A stretch of 42,912 nucleotides of DNA from Ruminococcus sp. UBA3767 (lineage in GTDB: Bacteria > Bacillota > Clostridia > Oscillospirales > Ruminococcaceae): NCBI GenBank assembly GCA_002371625.1, contig DFFV01000103.1:1-42912 (forward strand). The letters run 5' to 3'. A model generated the notes under the pieces. It was not told the DNA's origin. It saw nothing but the letters and a program-made list of their open reading frames with translations, and ran no database searches. This document shows positions 38,234 to 42,912 of this stretch, one piece after another. Within the stretch, counting starts at the first letter, position 1. Each line of letters begins with the position of its first letter. The translations under genes were made by a program, and so were the position numbers.

Positions 38234-39766
38234 ATGCACAAGGTCCTTACGGTGCAGCAGATGCGCCGCTGCGAACAGCTCAGCGATGAACAGGGCAGGA
38301 GCCTTGCAGAGCTTATGGATAACGCAGGCGAGGCGCTTGCAAGGATAGTCACGGGTGAATGTATAAAAAGCGGTCTGCAAAGCTGCCTGATACTTGCAGG
38401 CAGCGGCAACAACGGCGGTGACGGGTTCGTTGCGGCACGGATAATCGCAGATTCGGGAATAGATACCACGGTGATGCTTTGCTGCGGCGAGGCAGGAACA
38501 GAGCTTTCAAAGGCTGCGTTTTCAAAAATGGGCAGCGGTGTAAAGGTCATAAGCGCTTGCAGCGACAGGCAGATTCTTGGCAGCTTCGCACTAATTGTTG
38601 ACTGCGTTTTCGGCACAGGCTTTCACGGTGCGCTGAGCGATGAGATAGCTGAGCTTTTCCGCAATGCAAACGAAACGCAGGCTAAGCGCATAGCCTGCGA
38701 TATACCCTCGGGGTGCAGCGCAAAAAGCGGACTCGCTGACGAGAACTCATTTGCGGCGGATATAACGGTAACATTTCACAAGAAAAAGCTGGGTATGCTG
38801 CTTTCACCGAGCAGGTACCTTTGCGGTAAGATAATCACAGCCGACATCGGTATCCCCGAAAGCACCGAGGAAGGCTGCCCTGTTTTCGTTTGCGATGATG
38901 AATATGCGGCAGGGCTGCTGCCCGAGCGTGTGCCTTACGGGCACAAGGGTACTTTCGGCAGGCTCACTGCGGTCTGCGGAAGTGACAGATATATCGGTGC
39001 GGCAGGCATAAGCGTGCTTGGTGCAATGAGAACGGGTGTCGGGCTTTGCGAGCTTTGCACGACTCCAAAGGTAATTCGCTCACTTTCGGGCAGTATAATG
39101 GAATGTATCTACACCGAGCTTGAAAGCGACAGCACAGGTTCGCTTTCGCAAAGCAGCGCCAAAGCTATACTTGAAAAAACAAGCGGTGCAAACTGCCTGC
39201 TCATCGGCTGCGGGCTCGGACACACAGCGCAGACGGAGGCACTTGTGGCGCAGATCATTGAAAAGAGCGAATGCACTGTGGTCGTTGATGCGGACGGCAT
39301 AAATTCTCTTGCGGCGAATATAGATGTATTACAGAAGAAAAGATCTGATGTGATACTTACGCCGCATCCTGCCGAGCTGGCAAGGCTTTGCAGGGTGAGC
39401 GTTGAACAGGCGCTGCAGGAGCGTTTTGAGCTTGCCCGTGAGCTTTCGCAGAAATACTCGGTAACGGTGCTTGCAAAGGGAGCGGAGAGTTTGGCAGTAA
39501 GCCCCGGCAAATGCGTGGTTATACGCTCGGGCAACACGGCGCTCGCAAAGGGCGGCTCGGGAGATATGCTCGCAGGCATGGTCGCTTCGCTGGCTGCACA
39601 GGGCTGCACTGCAAATGATGCCTGTACGCTGGCAAGCTATATTATGGGCTCCACAGCGCAGATGCTCTGCGAGGAATGCTCACCACGTTCATTGCTGGCA
39701 AGCGACATTCTCGGCGCAGTTCCACGTTTTATGAAAAAATTTGAGGATAAGATATCACACAGATAA
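38234..39766 (+). CDS. nnr: Bifunctional NAD(P)HX epimerase / dehydratase
   Basis: 510 residues in two domains. The N-terminal epimerase has LAGSGNNGGDGFVAARI (from about 54); the C-terminal ADP-dependent dehydratase, from about 220, has GHKGTFGRLTAVCGS, LTPHPAELARL and the ribokinase-like KGGSGDMLAGMVASL. It repairs hydrated NADH and NADPH, and both activities lie in one chain as in E. coli YjeF. ATGs at 38213 and 38216 are in frame, but AAAGGAG at about 38219 serves only the ATG at 38234. A terminator follows. Confidence 0.94.
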   Translation: MHKVLTVQQMRRCEQLSDEQGRSLAELMDNAGEALARIVTGECIKSGLQSCLILAGSGNNGGDGFVAARIIADSGIDTTVMLCCGEAGTELSKAAFSKMGSGVKVISACSDRQILGSFALIVDCVFGTGFHGALSDEIAELFRNANETQAKRIACDIPSGCSAKSGLADENSFAADITVTFHKKKLGMLLSPSRYLCGKIITADIGIPESTEEGCPVFVCDDEYAAGLLPERVPYGHKGTFGRLTAVCGSDRYIGAAGISVLGAMRTGVGLCELCTTPKVIRSLSGSIMECIYTELESDSTGSLSQSSAKAILEKTSGANCLLIGCGLGHTAQTEALVAQIIEKSECTVVVDADGINSLAANIDVLQKKRSDVILTPHPAELARLCRVSVEQALQERFELARELSQKYSVTVLAKGAESLAVSPGKCVVIRSGNTALAKGGSGDMLAGMVASLAAQGCTANDACTLASYIMGSTAQMLCEECSPRSLLASDILGAVPRFMKKFEDKISHR

Positions 39767-39774
39767 TAAATACG

Positions 39775-39807
39775 GCGGCTTTCTTCTGGCAAGAGAGCCG
39801 CTTTTTT
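39775..39807 (+). terminator. Terminator after nnr
   Basis: GCGGCT (39775-39780) / AGCCGC (39796-39801), with TCTT/AAGA pairing inside, followed by six T. Confidence 0.85.
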
Positions 39808-39824
39808 ATCGGAGGTACTGATCT

Positions 39825-40316
39825 ATGCGTACAAGGCTGTTTGCTGCGGTGATAATTACGGCGCTTTGCTTTTGCTCCTGCTCGGGCAGGGAAAGCGCAA
39901 AGCCGTGTGACATTGACGAAAAATTTGAGGGCACAGTTAAGATAACTCAGGGCAGCAGCGAGTATTCCTGCGAGCTGAAGCGTGCCGATGCGGATGTGTG
40001 GGAAATGCAGTACACCTCGCCCAAGACGATAGAGGGATTGAAGCTGACGTTTACGGGCAGCGTATGCACTCTCGATCTCCAAGGGCTCAAATACGAGCTT
40101 GAGCGTGAGGATATCCCTGCCGCTTCGCCTGCGGCGGTGTGCTGCGGTGCACTTGAAGACCTTATTGCGAAAAAGGATCTTACCTGCACAAAGGACGGTG
40201 ACACGGTGACCGAAAAAGGCTCGCACAACGGAAATGAGATGACCGCCGTTTTTGAAAAGGGCATAATAAAAGAGCTGACCGTTTCCGATCAGCTCAGATT
40301 TGAGTTTTCATTTTAG
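39825..40316 (+). CDS. Small lipoprotein, function unknown
   Basis: 163 residues. A signal peptide ending LCFCSCSG has a lipobox-like Cys at about residue 17-19, so the protein should be lipid-anchored outside the membrane. The mature part is mostly beta-strand, acidic, and built around repeats of charge and Tyr/Leu (KFEGTVKITQGSSEY, then LKLTFTGSVCTLDLQGLKYE); such domains occur in Firmicute lipoproteins of unknown role. CGGAGG precedes the ATG, just after the nnr terminator; no separate promoter is seen. Its stop overlaps the stop of the convergent peptidase gene. Confidence 0.8.
   Translation: MRTRLFAAVIITALCFCSCSGRESAKPCDIDEKFEGTVKITQGSSEYSCELKRADADVWEMQYTSPKTIEGLKLTFTGSVCTLDLQGLKYELEREDIPAASPAAVCCGALEDLIAKKDLTCTKDGDTVTEKGSHNGNEMTAVFEKGIIKELTVSDQLRFEFSF
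40262..40295 (-). terminator. Terminator of the C39-like gene, inside the convergent lipoprotein gene
   Basis: Perfect stem GAGCTGA / TCAGCTC (40272-40278 and 40289-40295). On the minus strand it is followed by TTTTATTATG, so it can end the peptidase transcript while lying in the last 15 codons of the opposite gene. On the plus strand the following sequence is a weaker T-rich stretch. Confidence 0.7.
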
Positions 40317-41608
40317 TCCAGTGTTATCATACATATCGGCTCGCCTTCAACAGACAGCACAGACTTATCAAGTTCGCTTGCTTCGACCTTTTTGAGTCCC
40401 ATAATATCATTGCCGTGTGCGGTGTCGCAATAGTAGAAGTAGGTTTTTCCGTCGCTTGCTTTCTGATAACCTGCGATGGTGACAAAGTGGATTATCGAAT
40501 ACGGGTGGTGCACTATGCCCCAGGCGTACCTTACCGAAAGGATACATCTCTGTCCATTATCTATCAGATCTACAAGCTGCTTTGAAGGTTCGATCTTGGA
40601 GTTGTACGAATTCTTGGCAGTGTACCTTCCCTTTGAATACATTTCGATCAGCTTGATGACCATAGGTGCGCTCATTCCGCCCTCGCCGATCGAGCCTGTC
40701 ATGCTTCCCTGATCGGAGAGCTTGTTCTTTTCGGTAAAAGTTATCAGCTCGTCCTTGTTCCAGACCTCGCCCTTTTCAGCTTGAACGAGTACTGCCGCTG
40801 CTGCCGGACCGCAGGCTGAGCTTCCGAAGATAGTTCCGCCCTCCTGCCCGATATTTCCGGTTGCAAGTGTTTTTGTGTTCTTTTGTGCTTCAAGTCCCTT
40901 GGAATTCGACTTTACCAGCTTTGTTGTGAACTCGGCATCCATTCTGATATACCCTTTATTCTTCTCATCGGGAGCTCCTGTAAAGTAGCAGTCCTCAAGG
41001 GTAGTTTTATAAACTGTCAGGTTGTCATTATAGAAAGCTGTTCCTTTGGGAACAAAATACAGCGTTTTATATTTTACCGCAGCCGGTGTCTTCACCTGTA
41101 TCTCATCGCTTGCCTTGCTCTCGGTATGTGCTGCGTCAGCCGTGACCGAATAGGTATATGTCTTTCCTGCCTCAACAGCTTTGTCCTCATAGGATGTCTG
41201 ATCGCCTTTTACCTGAAATTTCTCGGTCTTGCCGTCATTGGTGCGGTAAATAGTATATCCCTCAGCTCCTTTGACTGCGTCCCATTTCAGCGTGACTGCC
41301 CCATTTTCAGCGATCACGTTATTTTTATCCAGCTTTGGTGCAGATAATACCTCCTGCGCTTTGCTGCTGTCCTCTTTTTTAGAAGAGCTTTCTGCTGCAG
41401 AGCTGCTCTGCGATGAACCGACAGGAAAGGTTTTCAGCGTTATTTCACTGTCGCCGCTTTCGCTGCCCTTATTGATTATATGGATCATGAGCCATATCAT
41501 AAGACCAAGTATAGCTGCCACAGCTGCAATTGCGATCAACAGCCCGCCTTTTCTCATGAGCGCTCTTTTTTTGCGCTCAGCACGGGGACTGTTCTTGATT
41601 CCTGACAT
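40313..41608 (-). CDS. Membrane-anchored C39-like cysteine peptidase with Fn3-like domain
   Basis: 431 residues. A basic N-terminus and helix (about 21-45) give type II anchoring. A Ser/Glu/Lys linker (47-86) is followed by a fibronectin-III-like domain (about 87-175; VTLKWDAVKGAEGYTIYR), then a peptidase_C39_2 domain: FGSSACGPAAAAVL with Cys266, IIHFVTIAGY with His374, and YCDTAHG with Asp395. It probably cuts peptides or cell-wall-linked proteins outside the membrane. ACGGAGGTC precedes the ATG. The stop codon shares bases with the convergent lipoprotein stop. It is not adjacent to a bacteriocin or ABC exporter, so a leader-peptide role is unlikely. Confidence 0.85.
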   Translation of the reverse strand: MSGIKNSPRAERKKRALMRKGGLLIAIAAVAAILGLMIWLMIHIINKGSESGDSEITLKTFPVGSSQSSSAAESSSKKEDSSKAQEVLSAPKLDKNNVIAENGAVTLKWDAVKGAEGYTIYRTNDGKTEKFQVKGDQTSYEDKAVEAGKTYTYSVTADAAHTESKASDEIQVKTPAAVKYKTLYFVPKGTAFYNDNLTVYKTTLEDCYFTGAPDEKNKGYIRMDAEFTTKLVKSNSKGLEAQKNTKTLATGNIGQEGGTIFGSSACGPAAAAVLVQAEKGEVWNKDELITFTEKNKLSDQGSMTGSIGEGGMSAPMVIKLIEMYSKGRYTAKNSYNSKIEPSKQLVDLIDNGQRCILSVRYAWGIVHHPYSIIHFVTIAGYQKASDGKTYFYYCDTAHGNDIMGLKKVEASELDKSVLSVEGEPICMITLD

Positions 41609-41686
41609 TTATATGACCTCCGTTCTTTTTTCAAAAAACAACAAGAATAATTATAAATCACTCTTTATCCCGTCTTGGATCACAAT

Positions 41687-41700
41687 AGTACATCTGTACT
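41687..41700. promoter_or_regulatory. Palindrome AGTACA-TC-TGTACT upstream of the C39-like gene
   Basis: Six-base arms around two bases, about 80 bases before the ATG of the peptidase gene. Candidate operator only. No clear sigma-A promoter can be read in 41609-41797, though the region is AT-rich and has several TATATT/TATTAT hexamers. Confidence 0.35.
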
Positions 41701-41797
41701 TTCCGCTTTACCGATAAATAATATAACTCACTATTATTAGTATTTGATTAAAACTGCAAATAATTTTAAAAAAGTGATGGTCAGATGCATGATCCCC

Positions 41798-41830
41798 GTT
41801 AAAAGCTCCGTGGAGCATGGCACGGAGCTT
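41798..41830 (-). terminator. Terminator after the DUF3592 gene
   Basis: AAGCTCCGTG / CACGGAGCTT, ten-base stem with an eight-base loop (41803-41830), followed on the minus strand by TTAA. Confidence 0.75.
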
Positions 41831-41842
41831 GGTTTTGTTTAT

Positions 41843-42247
41843 TCAGCCATAGATCAGGGTTATCACTGCGACCGCCAAAGCGATAAGCATAAGAGTACCG
41901 CCCGAAAAATAGCCTTTTTTCTGCTTTGCGGTGACAAATTCGGTAGGCTTGAGCGGATTGAACCTTACCTCGACCGTTCCGCCGACCTTATAGGCTTTTC
42001 TGCTTGAAGATGACACCTTTGCAGTTTTCCGTATTTTCTGCGTGCCCACACTGAACTCGACCACAGGGCGATAGCTGTAAGACTTTGCGCCCTTTTCGTT
42101 TTCATCGACATCTCTTTTTATATCGACTATCGTCGCCTCGGTCGGCTCGGTACAGCGCTGGCGCTTTTTTACGCCCAGGAACACTACAAGAAAACCAACA
42201 AGGAACATTATACCCGACACTATCAGCAGCACTGCCTTTGCAGTCAT
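41843..42247 (-). CDS. DUF3592-family membrane protein
   Basis: 134 residues: helices at about 5-24 and 113-132 enclose a beta domain with TIVDIKRDVDENE, SYRPVVEFSVGTQKI and the family-typical VGGTVEVRFNPLKPTEF. DUF3592 proteins are widespread and uncharacterised. An ATG at 42265 is in frame but lies at the ribosome site; AAAGGGG fits the ATG at 42247. It is monocistronic with its own promoter and terminator. Confidence 0.85.
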   Translation of the reverse strand: MTAKAVLLIVSGIMFLVGFLVVFLGVKKRQRCTEPTEATIVDIKRDVDENEKGAKSYSYRPVVEFSVGTQKIRKTAKVSSSSRKAYKVGGTVEVRFNPLKPTEFVTAKQKKGYFSGGTLMLIALAVAVITLIYG

Positions 42248-42280
42248 TTTCAGCACCCCTTTCAAGCGTTTATTGTAACC

Positions 42281-42309
42281 ATTATAACACGGCTATATCA
42301 AAATTGCAA
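42281..42309 (-). promoter_or_regulatory. Promoter of the DUF3592 gene
   Basis: Minus strand: -35 TTGCAA (42304-42309), 17-base spacer, extended -10 TGTTATAAT (hexamer 42281-42286). Confidence 0.8.
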
Positions 42310-42348
42310 CAGTTGATTTACAATTCGGATAAAATTCGGCTTTTTGTA

Positions 42349-42377
42349 TTGACATTCGGCTTTATGCGTGATATGTT
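42349..42377 (+). promoter_or_regulatory. Promoter of a candidate small RNA
   Basis: -35 TTGACA (42349-42354), 17-base spacer, -10 TATGTT preceded by TGA (42372-42377). It faces away from the DUF3592 gene and toward a 150-base stretch with no gene of normal size. Confidence 0.6.
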
Positions 42378-42383
42378 ATTGCC

Positions 42384-42525
42384 ATGAAAGCGGGAAGCAT
42401 TTTTTATACCTCCAAAGTGTCACCGGGCTGATAAGCTGTGCAGCCCTGCTGACCGGCTGAACCGGAAAACAGCTTTTCATACATATCAAGAGCCGCACAC
42501 CGTCAAGGTCTGCGGCTCTTCCCTT
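42384..42525 (+). ncRNA. Candidate structured small RNA
   Basis: About 140 bases between the promoter at 42349 and a hairpin with a short T run (42488-42524). The 5' end TGAAAGC (42385-42391) can pair with GCTTTTCA (42472-42479), closing a domain that holds GGGCTG/CAGCCC (42425-42430, 42441-42446) and CCGG/CCGG (42453-42456, 42462-42465). A 15-codon frame (42384-42431) begins at the likely transcript start but has no ribosome site. It does not match 6S, tmRNA, SRP RNA or a riboswitch I know. It could also be antisense to, or a leader between, its neighbours. Confidence 0.4.
42488..42525 (+). terminator. Hairpin ending the candidate small RNA
   Basis: Ten-base stem AAGAGCCGCA (42488-42497) / TGCGGCTCTT (42511-42520), then CCCTTTTA. 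The T run is on the plus strand; on the minus strand no T run follows, so it is a poorer terminator for the SPFH gene. Confidence 0.6.
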
Positions 42526-42532
42526 TTATGCT

Positions 42533-42912
42533 TTATCGTGTCGTTGTCTGAGCAGGTGTAGACGAACCCGAGGACTGTGATGATGACGATGTGCTGTAAT
42601 CATCAAGATCCATTGTCAGCAGCGGATTTGCGCTTCCTGCTACCTTTGGAACTACACCGTTCCACTTCTCAATGGTATGATACTGTATCAGTGTAGGACT
42701 GAGCGACTCAGCAATAGTCTTGTTTGCAGCTGCCTGTGCATCTGCCCTTGCCTTGATAGCCTTGGCATCAGCCTCAGCGGCGATGACCTTTTTCTTTGCC
42801 TCAGCCTCGGCAACAACGATAGCCTGGTTCTGCTCGGTCTTGGTTTTAAGATAATTCTGCTCAGCTACCTGCTTTGCTTCGATAGCCTCGTTGAATTCCT
42901 TGGAGAAATCAA
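42533..42912 (-). CDS. SPFH/band-7 (prohibitin-like) protein, C-terminal part
   Basis: Partial: the last 125 residues; the rest lies beyond the right edge. On the minus strand the frame reads from DFSKEFNEAIEAKQVAEQ through a long Ala/Glu/Lys coiled coil (VVAEAEAKKKVIAAEADA) to SPTLIQYHTIEKWNGVVP, which is the conserved end of prohibitin/HflC-like SPFH proteins, then a Ser/Thr-rich tail. Such proteins form large membrane-bound rings that scaffold proteases and lipid domains. The stop is TAA at 42533-42535. The N-terminal helix and SPFH domain cannot be seen here. Confidence 0.88.
   Translation of the reverse strand, partial: DFSKEFNEAIEAKQVAEQNYLKTKTEQNQAIVVAEAEAKKKVIAAEADAKAIKARADAQAAANKTIAESLSPTLIQYHTIEKWNGVVPKVAGSANPLLTMDLDDYSTSSSSQSSGSSTPAQTTTR

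Noticed and set aside
42384..42431. 15-residue leader peptide
   Set aside because: There is no ribosome site and no downstream biosynthetic gene; noted only as an alternative within the candidate RNA.

Overview
The window reads as chromosomal DNA of a low-to-moderate GC, single-membrane, endospore-lineage Firmicute, most likely a Ruminococcus-like member of the Oscillospiraceae. The grounds are a SpoIIID-type sporulation regulator, NrdR, strong purine-rich Shine-Dalgarno sites, sigma-A promoters with 17-base spacers and extended -10 elements, an intracellular GH5 glycosidase, DegV, YdbC/PC4-type and DUF1653 proteins. The placement is inference from gene content; no rRNA is present to confirm it. 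Apart from the AT-rich gene at 272-925 the base composition looks even. There is no phage, transposase, CRISPR array or plasmid module.

Layout. (1) 1-5000, mainly rightward: a tRNA-Met gene cut by the left edge (minus strand), an AT-rich cell-surface protein, an alpha/beta hydrolase, a DUF1653 protein, spoIIID with an unusual inverted repeat over its ribosome site and start codon, nrdR, and a membrane protein with a glutamine-rich repeat tail. (2) 5000-9040: a leftward GH5 glycosidase, a leftward 39-residue membrane peptide too short for usual gene calling, with a palindrome over its promoter, then a long Wzx/MATE-fold flippase and a PC4-like protein. (3) 9180-10490: a ROK-family regulator. 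(4) 10500-15360: a six-gene unit holding a MotA/TolQ/ExbB channel protein, an ExbD-like protein with the intramembrane aspartate, a second ExbD-like periplasmic-type domain, a patatin phospholipase, a membrane-linked metallophosphoesterase and a PepV-type dipeptidase. This is the most unusual cluster in the window. (5) 15360-16340: tyrA. (6) 16400-19940: a small anchored protein and a two-component FtsX/MacB-type ABC transporter. (7) 20050-27430: an operator-rich promoter driving DUF6442-like, XRE, response regulator, histidine kinase, ACT protein, uvrC, membrane protein, folC and an AAC(3)-family protein with no terminator until 27402.

(8) 27580-33010, leftward: gpmI, tpiA and pgk (lower glycolysis) interleaved with two membrane proteins. 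(9) 33040-37520, leftward: small membrane protein, degV, trmL and a pyridoxamine kinase from one promoter, then an amidohydrolase-birA pair from another. (10) 37550-40316, rightward: a membrane protein, a bifunctional NAD(P)HX repair enzyme and a lipoprotein. (11) 40313-42912, mainly leftward: an anchored C39-like peptidase with an Fn3-like domain, a DUF3592 protein, a candidate structured small RNA (rightward) and the C-terminal part of an SPFH/band-7 protein running off the right edge.

Most genes are housekeeping. The parts worth following are the monoderm ExbB/ExbD-patatin operon, the spoIIID leader, the palindrome-controlled 39-residue peptide, the ACTTGTCA operator array, and the candidate RNA near 42.4 kb.
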